This document shows, in pieces, positions 32,029 to 40,896 of a stretch of DNA of 64,000 bases. The notes beneath the pieces are model-generated. The model was not told where the DNA came from. It did no database searches and worked only from the letters and a program-made list of their open reading frames with translations. The DNA lies in assembly GCF_007859915.1 (NCBI RefSeq), contig NZ_SJPM01000006.1:1-64000 (forward strand). Reading direction: 5' to 3'. Both the position numbers and the translations under genes were made by a program. Numbering within the stretch: the first letter of the stretch is position 1; every line of letters begins with the position of its first letter. This stretch comes from Neorhodopirellula pilleata (lineage in GTDB: Bacteria > Planctomycetota > Planctomycetia > Pirellulales > Pirellulaceae).

Positions 32029-35000
32029 ATGAAATTTGCCATGCCTTTCGCTCTCAGACACGCCCTCCCGATTGGCACAATCATCGTCGTGTTTTGTCTC
32101 GACTATGCCCTCTGTCCTCGGTCCGCCAATGGACAAGACGTCGACTCGGTTGAATCGGAAGCCGTCCTGAAGCGGCTTCGTTCCGGACAACCCGAGCTTG
32201 CACTTGAGGCGACTGGAAAGCTGGTTGACGAACCGTTGAGCCATTCCCTTCCGACTGACGATCGAACCAAGCAATCCTTGATTGGTGAAGAGGTGATCGC
32301 TAACAACGTGTTAGCAGTACGTCGGGAGGCGGCATCCATGACTGCAGAGCAACGCTACGAATTTCTTTGCCGTTGGATCTTGCCCAGCAAGCACCATGCG
32401 AACTTTCGCATGACGGGGAGCTATCTTCCTGCGAACATGCCGCCTCCGGTTCAAGAAGACCCCGCATTTCGATCGAGTGTGTCCGGAGTCGTTTCACCGG
32501 TCTTTGATCTACTCGAAACAGCGAAAGTTCTTTCGAAACTTTCTGATCTTCGCCGTCGTGTCGAGAGTGCCAAACCAGAGGATTCGGATGATCTGAACGC
32601 GTCGCACGCTCTTCTAGCTTTAATCGATTTCGAACTGAATCAGCCCGCCAACGCTGAAGCATCGATCAACCACTTGATCACGCTGCCAAGCATCGACGAC
32701 GACTCGATTACACCGATTTGGCCGGCGTTGCTGGTGGTTCATCGCAGGGTCAATGAGCTCCCAGCGACGCAAGCCGTGTTCGATCTGATCGCAAGCCTTC
32801 ATTCGACTTACGTTGCCGATGGTGATTCCCGACTTCCGTTGGCCTGTTTGCGCGACATTCAGTTTCTCAGTGCTTGCCTTCACGATCGACGGCGGGCGAT
32901 GCCGGCCGATGACGACGACATCAGCACGCTCGATCAATGGCACTCCGTTTCTCCAGCAACGGCGTCAGTGAGGGGCGACGGTGCCGTGACCGCTCAATGG
33001 AAACGAGATCAATTAGAATCCGTTGCCCATCTGTGTGGCCCCGACGTGGACTATTTGACATTCGTGAGTCCTTTGCAAGGCAACTACCGCATTGCGGCGA
33101 AACTGTCGACCTATCAACTAGGCCAAGTCCTCAACGCGGGTCGATTCGTTGGACGAGATTATCAGCTTGATCACATTCAGACCGGCGAGTTGGGCGGTTC
33201 CCTCGAGCGAATCCCCGTAACCAAAACATTTGAGAAATCGGGGCCATGGGTCAATTACCGGGCCGAGATTTCCGAGTCCAATGAAAGAGTCTTTTTGAAT
33301 GGCCGACTTGTTCACGAACGAACGCTAGACGCTGGTTCGGCTCCCTGGTTGGCGTTTCGTAGCTGGTACAAAAGTACTGCTCAATTTCGGGATGTGAAAA
33401 TCGAAGGCACACCGAAAGTTTTAGAACAAGTTTCGTTGTCGTCTTCACCAGAACTGTCTGGTTGGAATGACTATTTCAGCGGCTCGCTTCAATCCAGTGA
33501 TGACAGTTGGAAGTCATTCCAGGAAGCGAGCGGCGAAATCGGGATAATCGGTTCGGCACGTCCGGACCTTCCAGAATCCTATTACGAGCGTTTGGCCCGC
33601 TATTTTCGACCGCTTGTGGAAGATTCCAGCGTCGAATACGAGTTCTACTACGATTCCAATGTCGTCTGTGCTTCACCAGTTCTTGACCGTCTGGCCTTTG
33701 TGCTAACCCCACAAGGAGTTGCGGAACATTGGGTGACCGATGGTCGGTTTGATCGGACGCAGTTACGGCCCGACAACTTGCAACTGATCCACGAGAACCA
33801 ACGTCATGATGGCGATCTTCCGCTTCGCGAATCGGCTTGGAATCAAGTTCGCGTTGAGGTTCAAGGCAATGAGCTTCGTTTGCGACTGAACGATCAATTG
33901 GTTTACGAACGCGAAATCAACGTCAACAACGATCGCACATTTGGTCTCTTTCATTTCGCCGATCAGGGAGAGATTCGGGTGCGTCGAATCATCCTCGAAG
34001 GCGACTGGCCAAAGAAGCTTCCCGACTTTCAGCAACTCGCCGATCCGCTTCCGTATCGACTTGACGAAAGCTTGGCTGAGCTCAAAACCGTTTTCACTCA
34101 TGCCTTCGACGATGTCAACGAAACGGCTCGATACTTCAACGCCGAGACGCTTCGGCAGAATGGAGATACCATTCAAAGCAGCGAAGGACTTGCGATGTTC
34201 GCGACATCTCGTGGACCATGGAAACAGGTGGCGGCGACGCCGCAATTCGCGATTCGAGGTGACTTTGATGTGACTGCGTCGGTTTCCAACGTTCAACTGC
34301 CTGAATCAGCCGACATGGCACGGATCGCCTTGATGGTTTCCCTTGATGATGATTTCCAACGCAAATTGCTCACCGCATTCGCATCCACGTCCAAGCAGGG
34401 GACGCACGTGATGGGATCAATCAACCTGACGTATCCCGACGGAACGGCGGCTTTCATGACCGATCGGCAAACCGACGAATCGACGTCAGGTCGTCTGCGA
34501 GTGGCAAGACGTGGCGAGCAGGTTGCGTTTTTGTTTGCTCCAGGCGACACAAACCTTTGGCAGGTGATCCATCGGGAGACCGCCTCGACCGCCGATGTAC
34601 CGGTGGGCGGCATTCAGCTTCTGTGTATTTCGAAAGGAGCGGGAACAACGTCGGCGGTATGGAAGGACATCACCATTCGGGCAGAAGAGATGATGGTGGC
34701 CTCACAGACCGAAGCAGTCTCCACCCTTTCCATTTTTCCCATCGACTTTCCGATCGGCGGATCCGAAATTCGTGAGTTGGCAGCGTCTTCCAAACAGATG
34801 CCCCATATCGGGTCACCGGCGTGGTCGCCTGTTGGCAATCGAATTGCGTACGATCAACATAGCGGAGGGACCACCACATCGAGGCTGATGGTCGTGGATC
34901 GTTCGGGAGGCGAACCGGTCGACATCGGGTTCGGATCGATGCCGACGTTCTCGCCCGACGGCATGCAGATCGCATTCTCGGCAGCCGGTGAAGGCGTCGG

Positions 35001-35571
35001 GATCGCCAACGTGGACGGCTCGAATCGTCGAATCCTAGATCGAAACGGTTGGGGTATCCAATGGTCACCGGTCGGGAATCGATTGGCCTACAGCAAAGGC
35101 GGTAACCTCTATCTTTGGGATCTGAAGCAATCAACCAGCACCGCTATCCTAGAAGGAGCGAACGCTTCACGGTACAGCTACATTTACTGGAACATGTGTT
35201 GGTCGCCAAGTGCTAGACAGATCGCACTCAAAGGAAGACGACGCGACGGCTCCGGGGATGAGATCGCCGTCGTGAGATTGTCCAACCCGGTTGACCTGAA
35301 AGTTCTGGTTCCTAACTTAAAATATGGAGGTGGCGACTTGGCCTGGTCACCCGATGGCCAGCGTTTGGTGGTTCCCACCCTTGGCGGTAATGCCAAAGAA
35401 AGCCAACTTTATGAAATCGATCTCAATACGGGCGGCCTCGTCTTGTTACCGAATCAGCCGAGTGACCGGACGATTTTGACAGCCGCCTGGTCGCCCGATG
35501 GCCGCTCGCTGGCCATCTGCGGCAAGAGTGCACCGAAACAGATTCCATGGGTTTCCAATGATCCTCTGTGA
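32029..35571 (+). CDS. DUF1583-type exported protein with C-terminal beta-propeller
   Basis: A 1,180-residue protein with an N-terminal signal or anchor (MKFAMPFALRHALPI, hydrophobic GTIIVVFCLDYAL, then SANGQD). I chose the ATG at 32029 because it opens the signal; the frame extends 23 codons into repeat sequence. The middle (about 350-850) matches my memory of the planctomycete DUF1581/DUF1583 families: YLTFVSPLQGNYRIAAKLST, then GPWVNYRAEISESNERVFLN and repeated laminin-G-like sandwich segments. The C-terminus (about 920-1180) holds TolB/PD40-type propeller repeats: GSPAWSPVGNRIAYDQ, SMPTFSPDGMQIAFSA, DLAWSPDGQRLVVP and TAAWSPDGRSLAIC. Its role is unknown; sugar- or protein-binding at the envelope is plausible. 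Confidence 0.8.
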   Translation: MKFAMPFALRHALPIGTIIVVFCLDYALCPRSANGQDVDSVESEAVLKRLRSGQPELALEATGKLVDEPLSHSLPTDDRTKQSLIGEEVIANNVLAVRREAASMTAEQRYEFLCRWILPSKHHANFRMTGSYLPANMPPPVQEDPAFRSSVSGVVSPVFDLLETAKVLSKLSDLRRRVESAKPEDSDDLNASHALLALIDFELNQPANAEASINHLITLPSIDDDSITPIWPALLVVHRRVNELPATQAVFDLIASLHSTYVADGDSRLPLACLRDIQFLSACLHDRRRAMPADDDDISTLDQWHSVSPATASVRGDGAVTAQWKRDQLESVAHLCGPDVDYLTFVSPLQGNYRIAAKLSTYQLGQVLNAGRFVGRDYQLDHIQTGELGGSLERIPVTKTFEKSGPWVNYRAEISESNERVFLNGRLVHERTLDAGSAPWLAFRSWYKSTAQFRDVKIEGTPKVLEQVSLSSSPELSGWNDYFSGSLQSSDDSWKSFQEASGEIGIIGSARPDLPESYYERLARYFRPLVEDSSVEYEFYYDSNVVCASPVLDRLAFVLTPQGVAEHWVTDGRFDRTQLRPDNLQLIHENQRHDGDLPLRESAWNQVRVEVQGNELRLRLNDQLVYEREINVNNDRTFGLFHFADQGEIRVRRIILEGDWPKKLPDFQQLADPLPYRLDESLAELKTVFTHAFDDVNETARYFNAETLRQNGDTIQSSEGLAMFATSRGPWKQVAATPQFAIRGDFDVTASVSNVQLPESADMARIALMVSLDDDFQRKLLTAFASTSKQGTHVMGSINLTYPDGTAAFMTDRQTDESTSGRLRVARRGEQVAFLFAPGDTNLWQVIHRETASTADVPVGGIQLLCISKGAGTTSAVWKDITIRAEEMMVASQTEAVSTLSIFPIDFPIGGSEIRELAASSKQMPHIGSPAWSPVGNRIAYDQHSGGTTTSRLMVVDRSGGEPVDIGFGSMPTFSPDGMQIAFSAAGEGVGIANVDGSNRRILDRNGWGIQWSPVGNRLAYSKGGNLYLWDLKQSTSTAILEGANASRYSYIYWNMCWSPSARQIALKGRRRDGSGDEIAVVRLSNPVDLKVLVPNLKYGGGDLAWSPDGQRLVVPTLGGNAKESQLYEIDLNTGGLVLLPNQPSDRTILTAAWSPDGRSLAICGKSAPKQIPWVSNDPL

Positions 35572-35667
35572 CGCAGTTCGGTGGCATTGCAATGGGTTGC
35601 TAGTTAGAACCTTTGAACTCTCCTGGAGTGGACAGATCGCGGGACTGCGAAAACAATGCACGCGAGC

Positions 35668-36138
35668 CTACTTTTGTAGCCAATCCCGATTTGGATTGCG
35701 GACGTAGAAGCGATTGATCGTTCCGCACCGCGTGCAGACGTCGGCGAGTAGTGGCTCACTGCCCGTAAAGATGCCCCAACCTTTGTACTCAAGCCCCGTG
35801 CTTCCTGCTTCTGCGGTTTGCGAGACAGAAACGTTGGGGACGATAGCGACGGCATTGCAGTGAATGCACGGCGCTTTTATGAAATTGAACTTTTGCTTCT
35901 CTGTTTTTGATTTTTGCGGTGCTAGCTTCTCACGTACGGGGCGCGGTTCCGGACGGTACTGGTGAAGTCCGCGCGCATCCAAGATCAATCGCATCGCATA
36001 GATTTCTTCAAGCGACAGTTCCGATCGCTCCGCGTTGTCGACTTCAAGTTGCAGATCGTCTGTTTCGACCTCCTCCAAGCGAGCGCGATGCATTTGGATC
36101 ATGTGATCATTGAGAGGTCGGGAAGGTTGGTCGCTCAT
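35668..36138 (-). CDS. Hypothetical zinc-ribbon-like protein
   Basis: A 156-residue soluble protein. The C-terminal half contains two Cys pairs, CIHC and CTRC, about 43 residues apart, the spacing of a zinc ribbon with an inserted loop. The N-terminal half is charged and helical (MSDQPSRPLNDHMIQMHRAR, then SELSLEEIYAMRLILDARGL). I chose the ATG at 36138, but one at 36153 adds five residues. I recognise no family. The gene lies in a run of small or broken genes. Confidence 0.6.
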   Translation of the reverse strand: MSDQPSRPLNDHMIQMHRARLEEVETDDLQLEVDNAERSELSLEEIYAMRLILDARGLHQYRPEPRPVREKLAPQKSKTEKQKFNFIKAPCIHCNAVAIVPNVSVSQTAEAGSTGLEYKGWGIFTGSEPLLADVCTRCGTINRFYVRNPNRDWLQK

Positions 36139-36270
36139 GGTTATCGAAGACACGAAGGAAGAGATAGTTCAATGCAAACTGCTTGCATGCGAAACTGTAA
36201 AGCATGTGATCCAACTTTAATCGTTAGTTTTGTACGACTCGTTTGGCTTGACGCAGCAAAATGATTGCGA

Positions 36271-36645
36271 CTAAAGCATCTTGGTAAGTCTTGTCGCTAA
36301 GATTCTCGACGACGGACTCGAGATTTGATAGGTGCTGCTTACGAGATCACTCCTGCCGAAACAATTGGGAAAAATGCAGGCGAGTGATAGCAACGTATAA
36401 ACGAAGAGCAAAGCAATATGTACTGCGCGAGTGTAGCGTGAATGGTCGTCGAAGTTCGACTCCGCCGGGAAGGACCGAAAAACAAGTCCAGCAAACACGA
36501 AGTATGCTGCCCAGATGACAAACAAGACACCCGCTGGATAATTCGGTAACTCGGTTCGTTGAACCCTCTCTGGAAAGACATTGATGAACGCAAAGAAAAT
36601 GAAAATCGCAGGAACCAAGATTCCGTAGATCACCAACGAAGGCAT
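36271..36645 (-). CDS. Small hypothetical membrane protein
   Basis: A 124-residue protein with three clear hydrophobic segments: LVIYGILVPAIFIFFAFINV (residues 4-23), AGVLFVIWAAYFVFAGLVF (about 38-56) and VHIALLFVYTLLSLACIFPN (about 75-94). The tail is Ser/Thr- and Arg-rich. The ATG at 36645 is 15 bases inside the end of the truncated kinase frame. No family is recognised. It may have been brought next to the kinase by the rearrangement that removed the kinase C-lobe. Confidence 0.55.
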   Translation of the reverse strand: MPSLVIYGILVPAIFIFFAFINVFPERVQRTELPNYPAGVLFVIWAAYFVFAGLVFRSFPAESNFDDHSRYTRAVHIALLFVYTLLSLACIFPNCFGRSDLVSSTYQISSPSSRILATRLTKML

Positions 36646-37460
36646 CTTCGTTGCCGCTTGCCCATCACGTCACCGGTGCGAGTCAGGCCGCTGTCGCCCT
36701 CGACTTTCTTGGCTAAGCCAAAGTCGGTGACCTTCGGTTCGCCGTTGCCATCGATCAAGACGTTAGCCGGTTTGAGGTCGCGGTGGATGACGTTCTTGGA
36801 GTGAGCGTACGCGACCGCTTCGGCGATTTTGCTACAGAGTCTTGCGGCTTCCTTCGCTCGCATCGGACCAGCAGCGAGTTTGCCTTGCAGGCTTTGGCCA
36901 TCGATGAAGCCCATCGAAAAGTAATGCTGGCCTTCATGCTCGCCGATCTCATAATTCGGCACGATGCCGGGGTGATCCAAGTTCGCCGCCGATTCGGCTT
37001 CGCTATGGAATCGCTGAACCGCTTCGCTGCCGGCGAACTCGCCCGACAGGATCATCTTCAGAGCCACGATCCGGTTCAGCTTCACTTGCCGTGTTTTGTA
37101 GACGACGCCCATACCACCGCGAGCGATCTCGCTGAGCAGTTCGTACTCGCCGAAGTATTTGACTCGCTTTGTAGCTCTCGTAGCGGGACTCGCCAAGAGT
37201 TCCGGTCCATCCGCATCGCTATCGAGCGTGACGTCAAACCCACTGTCCGCTTTCACCGGCCCAGGCACCGTCCCTGAATCCAGCGTTTCGCCGAGCTTAC
37301 CGCGATAGGTCAAATCCAGCGGCATCAACGCCTCCCGCAGCGCCGGCCGATACTCCTGATCGATCCGCTCCAAAAACTCCTCCACCTTCGGCACTTCGCC
37401 CGCCTGCCAAGCGGCTTCGAACTCATCGCAAATGCGGTCAATGTCTCGGGCTGTGCTCAT
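36630..37460 (-). pseudogene. Truncated Hanks-type Ser/Thr protein kinase
   Basis: A 276-residue frame. An N-terminal region (MSTARDIDRICDEFEAAWQA onward) of about 95 residues precedes the kinase domain. The N-lobe is intact: the glycine loop EIARGGMGVVYK and the ATP lysine in IVALKMIL. The catalytic loop HRDLKPANVLIDGNG and the metal-binding TDFGLAKK are present. The frame follows the family through LTRTGDVMG, where kinases continue with TPSYMAPEQA, but here reads KRQRRCLRW and stops. The rest of the activation segment, the APE motif and the whole C-lobe are missing, so kinase activity is not expected. The junction is near 36660. Planctomycete kinases of this group usually run beyond 500 residues. 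Confidence 0.8.
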
Positions 37461-37695
37461 ATTCGATCGAACGTTTTCCAGTTAGTGTTCTTTGGTACTG
37501 TCTTGGTTTTGACCTGCTTGAAGCGTCATCGTTTGCATGGCAAAACGGACGGCAGGCCCGACAAGATTTACGCAAACAATGTAGCAATCCGCTCGATCCC
37601 CTGTGAATGCGCGGGTAGAATGCGTGTCGGTCAGTCGCTTGCCAGCGGTCGGTTAGCGCGGCGTGGAGCTGAACTGTTTTCAAATTGCACCTGCT

Positions 37696-37929
37696 ATGGA
37701 CGAATCACTCTCGCGTTACGCTCATCGGCTTAAAACGGCTGATCGCGAGCGTTTAAGCCAACTTCCACCCGAAACCGCGCAAGCGGAGGCTGAAGCGATC
37801 CTCAATGCGACGCATTGGACGGTGAAGGATGATTCTCAGTTAGCATGGCCGGGCGACCTAGCTGAGGACGACGCAGCATTGTGGTTTGGGAGCCAGGCTC
37901 TTGACGAGAAAGTCGACGATGGAGAGTGA
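37696..37929 (+). CDS. Small protein paired with nucleotidyltransferase (possible antitoxin)
   Basis: A 77-residue acidic protein (MDESLSRYAHRLKTADRERL onward, ending DEKVDDGE), mostly helical by composition. The ATG at 37696 was chosen because the residues upstream in the frame lack a ribosome-binding site and are non-helical. It overlaps the downstream nucleotidyltransferase gene by 11 bases, which indicates coupled translation. No DNA-binding motif is obvious. The two-gene arrangement is that of nucleotidyltransferase toxin-antitoxin modules, where the small first gene often acts as the antitoxin; this is inference from layout. Confidence 0.55.
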   Translation: MDESLSRYAHRLKTADRERLSQLPPETAQAEAEAILNATHWTVKDDSQLAWPGDLAEDDAALWFGSQALDEKVDDGE

Positions 37930-38686
37930 ATTCTCAATTGAGGACTTGCAGGCCATTTTTCGTCGTTTAGCAACCGAAAAATGGCGAGCGGTTATCGTCG
38001 GTGGCCAAGCTGTCAATTTATGGGCGATGCGGTTTGAGGATCTTCAATCGAGCCTTCGGTCGTATCGTCCCTACACCAGTTGCGACCTAGATTTCTATGG
38101 TGGCAGAGTTGAAGCAAAGCGACTGCTGGCGATTCTTGGCGGTCGCGGAAAGCTTAACGATGGCACCGATCCCAGTCCCAATGCAGCGGTTATAGAAGTT
38201 TTTGTTGAGGGTCATGGTGGGCTGGTCATCGATGTTTTGACCGGCGTCTTTGGTGTTAGCAGTTCCGAACTGAGCCGAACGGCGATTGCATGGACTCCGC
38301 GAGAGTCGGGCATCGACTGCGAACTCAATGTGATGCACCCCTTGCTGTTGCTCGAATCGAAATTGGCATGCCTACGAGGCCTGTCTCAACAGGGTCGCCA
38401 AGATCAAAAGCACTGCAAAATGATGCTGCTGGTCATTCATGCATGGCTAGCCAATCAATCGAGTCAGCCTCGCAGTGTCTTCAAAGCCGTAGAACGCATC
38501 GCCGCCCTGATGCAAACTCCCGACGGGCTTCATGCCTATGGTTTAGGCATTGACCTGTGGGGTTCGATGCCGCTTGAGCATTGGAAGTCCGACGGCAACT
38601 ACGCCTTGTTCTTTGAAAAGCGTTTGCCGCAAATTCGCGAAGAGATCGAACAAAGCCGCACCAGCTATCGGGAATCGTTCTCTTGA
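37919..38686 (+). CDS. Nucleotidyltransferase-fold protein (AbiEii/MNT-like)
   Basis: A 255-residue protein with the nucleotidyltransferase active-site pattern: the VIVGGQAVNLWA segment at residues 26-37 gives the GG-loop, and SCDLDFYGG at 54-62 gives the metal-binding D-x-D (Asp56 and Asp58). A third acidic residue probably lies in LVIDVLTG. The rest is helical. The pattern is shared by AbiEii-type toxins and by DUF6036-like proteins. The ATG at 37919 overlaps the small upstream gene; an in-frame start at 37886 is also possible. Followed by an IS1380-like element, the pair sits in a mobile-looking region and may be a type IV or MNT/HEPN-like toxin-antitoxin unit. Confidence 0.68.
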   Translation: MESEFSIEDLQAIFRRLATEKWRAVIVGGQAVNLWAMRFEDLQSSLRSYRPYTSCDLDFYGGRVEAKRLLAILGGRGKLNDGTDPSPNAAVIEVFVEGHGGLVIDVLTGVFGVSSSELSRTAIAWTPRESGIDCELNVMHPLLLLESKLACLRGLSQQGRQDQKHCKMMLLVIHAWLANQSSQPRSVFKAVERIAALMQTPDGLHAYGLGIDLWGSMPLEHWKSDGNYALFFEKRLPQIREEIEQSRTSYRESFS

Positions 38687-38850
38687 TGGTTACCCCATAA
38701 TCTTACGCACCAGCCACGTACGATCTTTGCTTGGCGTTGGGCACCTATGAACAACAAATGGAAAGCGGGTGACGTGGCCAGTTCACCCTTGTCCCATTTT
38801 CTTCAACCCGCCTTATTCACCAAGCGCGCCTTTAGGGTAGAAACCATCGC

Positions 38851-40395
38851 GTGAAACGCTACGTTTATCGGTTCACTACAACCAACTCAAACGCAAAGCA
38901 GGATCACGCGATGGGTGAAGTACAACGTAACCTTTTTGAGCCGGAATTCAATCGCTCCGTCAAAGTCCAGGGGACCGACCAGCGGCTCACGTCCAACTCC
39001 GGCGTCGTCTTGCTCCGTGAAGCGGATCATCGACTCGAATTGATCGATTCGATCGCCCTGAAAGTCCAAGACCCAAGGCGACCGGATCGGATTCGCTACC
39101 AAATCAACGAACTCATCCGTGAACGCGTCTTTGCTATGGCCATCGGATGCTCGGCTCAAGACGATCTTGATCGGCTCGCTCATGACCCTGCCTTTCGTGC
39201 TGCGGTCTGGGATCGCAATGGCGATCAAGTGGTTCACGAGCGGTTGGCAAGCCAGCCAACTCAGTCTCGTTTGATCAGCATTCTCACACGCAGTGCGGCC
39301 AATTTGGAAGCCCTTCGAGACGGTTTGGCTCGCGGTGTTGAGAGTCATGTCATCGCCTCGGGAGGTCGCCGCGTGGCGCATGCGACGATCGACATCGATA
39401 GCTTCCCCATTGAAGTTCACGGCAAGCAACACGGAGCCGCTTACAACGGCTACTACAAGCAGACGGTTTATCATCCGTTGGTGGCGAGCTTGAGCGTCGG
39501 CGGCGACTACGACAGTGCCCAAAACGGCAAGCGACTTGGCAACGGATTCATCCATGCGACCTTGCGGCAAGGCCAAGTTCACACCGCCAATGGCATGCAA
39601 CGATTCGTCGACAAGACGGACGCGAAAGCTCACACGATCGCGCAACACGTCGACTATCGGCTTGATGCCGGCTACACGATCCCCGCTGTGATGGATGCTT
39701 TGACATCGAAAAACAGGCGTTTTACGGGGCGATTGAAGACCAATCCAAAGCTCGATGCGTTGGCCGCCGAGCACATCGTTCGTCCGCCGGGGCGTCCACC
39801 GGCAGGCGGCTATGAGTACACCGTCGAGCTTGGTTCGTACCAGATCGACACTTGGCAACATGCACAGCGATTGATTTTGGTCGTTGTCGATCAACCGGAC
39901 TCCAAGACCGGGCAGTTGAACTTGATGCCACGCTGGTTCTTCCTGGTCACGAACTGGCCGCAGGAATCCCGCAGTGCCGACGACTTGCTCGCTCATTATC
40001 GCAAGCGAGGTACGTTTGAAGATCGCCTGGGCGAGTTCAATGAATCGATCGGCGTTCACTTGTCTTCGCAGGCGTTCAAAGCCAACGAAGCGACGATGCT
40101 GCTTGCGATGTTGGCGTTCAACCTGAACACGATCTGCCGCAATGAACTCGAAGACAGCGTCGGTGGCGGCTGGGACATGCAGCGTTTTATTTTGTTCGTG
40201 TTGAAGGTTGGCGGCGAGATGATCAAACACTCGCGGCGTCTGGTGTTGCGGATTGCGGAGTCGGCCGAGCCTCTGTGGTCCAAGCTGATCGCCCGTCTGA
40301 AGGGCTGGCAATCCAGAGCGAGTCAGGGCGTCAAGGCGTCCGGCTTCATGCCCCCGCCGGACCACGCCCATTTGAGCGAAGTGCTTCGCAACTAA
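38851..40395 (+). CDS. IS1380 family transposase
   Basis: A 514-residue DDE transposase that appears intact. The first acidic motif is in ATIDIDSFPIEVHGKQHGAA (about residues 184-203), followed by GYYKQTVYHPLVASLSVGGD with the second acidic region. The C-terminal Y-(2)-R-(n)-E-type signature is HYRKRGTFEDRLGEFNESIG (about 385-404). The length is typical of the family. A GTG at 38851 gives this reading; the ATG at 38911 (MGEVQRNLFEPEFNRS) is a strong alternative start because family members usually begin near there. The stop codon is the first triplet of a family 2 hairpin. Confidence 0.88.
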   Translation: MKRYVYRFTTTNSNAKQDHAMGEVQRNLFEPEFNRSVKVQGTDQRLTSNSGVVLLREADHRLELIDSIALKVQDPRRPDRIRYQINELIRERVFAMAIGCSAQDDLDRLAHDPAFRAAVWDRNGDQVVHERLASQPTQSRLISILTRSAANLEALRDGLARGVESHVIASGGRRVAHATIDIDSFPIEVHGKQHGAAYNGYYKQTVYHPLVASLSVGGDYDSAQNGKRLGNGFIHATLRQGQVHTANGMQRFVDKTDAKAHTIAQHVDYRLDAGYTIPAVMDALTSKNRRFTGRLKTNPKLDALAAEHIVRPPGRPPAGGYEYTVELGSYQIDTWQHAQRLILVVVDQPDSKTGQLNLMPRWFFLVTNWPQESRSADDLLAHYRKRGTFEDRLGEFNESIGVHLSSQAFKANEATMLLAMLAFNLNTICRNELEDSVGGGWDMQRFILFVLKVGGEMIKHSRRLVLRIAESAEPLWSKLIARLKGWQSRASQGVKASGFMPPPDHAHLSEVLRN

Positions 40396-40507
40396 GCATC
40401 GCGTGAACAATAAGTGATGGATTCTTAACGTGGCGTCGACTTTCAGTCGACGTTTCAGGGTTTGGCGACTGAAAGTCGCCACCACTTAATGTTCACGCGA
40501 TGCTAAG
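40393..40507. repeat. Family 2 nested hairpin inside the IS element
   Basis: The outer arms are TAAGCATCGCGTGAACAA (from 40393, where TAA is the transposase stop) and the complement CACTTAATGTTCACGCGATG (ending near 40503). Inside them a second pair, GTCGACTTTCAGTCGAC and GGCGACTGAAAGTCGCC, forms inner hairpins. The IS right inverted repeat lies 130 bases further on, so the hairpin is carried by the IS. Confidence 0.8.
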
Positions 40508-40655
40508 ATCACCAATCTCACCGAAAAACGATTCTGGGGGAGGGGGGCGTTGTGCGCGGTCGGTCAAAATCAGACTCGCAATCCGCTTCGCTGCGTTTCG
40601 CAATGGCCAAACCTCAAAACGCAGAACCGATTTCGTCCTTGGTGAATAATGCGGG

Positions 40656-40812
40656 TTCAATCAACAGCACGCTAGCGGGCTGTTGATTTAGTGCACGATT
40701 GGGCGTTTTCGTTTAACGGCTAGCCGCAGGCGTCTGCGTTCTCAAACTCTGTCGCCTGCGGCTTGCCGTTAAACGATTAAACCGACAGCCCGCTAGCACG
40801 TTCCGGCTGGCT
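40656..40812. repeat. Composite interspersed palindrome, copy C (family 1)
   Basis: Frame arm GCTAGCGGGCTGTTGATT at 40672-40689 and the complement ACAGCCCGCTAGC near 40785-40797 enclose inner arms at 40710-40732 (CGTTTAACGGCTAGCCG) and 40753-40775. The asymmetric GTGCACGATTGGGCGTTTT block precedes the left arm, so the inner hairpin is inverted relative to copies B and E. The copy directly abuts the IS right end. Confidence 0.82.
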
Positions 40813-40848
40813 AAGCGAGCGATCATCTCAAGTTGGAACAGAGCGTTA

Positions 40849-40896
40849 GTTTAGGTTTAGGTTTAGGTTTAAGTTTAAGTTTAAGTTTAAGTTTAA
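40849..40896. repeat. Hexamer tandem repeat (GTTTAG x3, GTTTAA x5)
   Basis: Eight contiguous 6-bp units: three GTTTAG followed by five GTTTAA. The last unit supplies the TAA stop codon of rdgB on the minus strand (40895-40893). Confidence 0.9.

Larger units (their letters stand above)
38805..40657 (+). mobile_element. IS1380-like insertion sequence
   Basis: The element is bounded by terminal inverted repeats. The left end at 38805-38824 begins AACCCGCCTTATTCACC. The right end at 40638-40657, read on the minus strand, begins AACCCGCATTATTCACC. They match over 19 of 20 bases. The 1,853-bp length and the single transposase gene fit IS1380 family members. I see no clear direct target duplication at the flanks (TCTTC versus CAATC), so the exact ends or the history of the insertion are uncertain. 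The right end abuts a family 1 palindrome. Confidence 0.8.

Noticed and set aside
37485..37733. An 82-residue plus-strand frame upstream of the nucleotidyltransferase pair
   Set aside because: It has no hydrophobic core or motif and overlaps the better-supported 77-residue gene in another frame.
38830..38855. A possible further family 2 copy (CCATCGCGTGAAAC) before the transposase
   Set aside because: Only about 11 bases match and there is no opposing arm, so chance or remote decay cannot be separated.
38887..40485. A 532-residue open frame antisense to the transposase
   Set aside because: The plus strand encodes a recognisable IS1380 transposase over the same stretch; the antisense translation is a mirror effect of GC-biased third positions.
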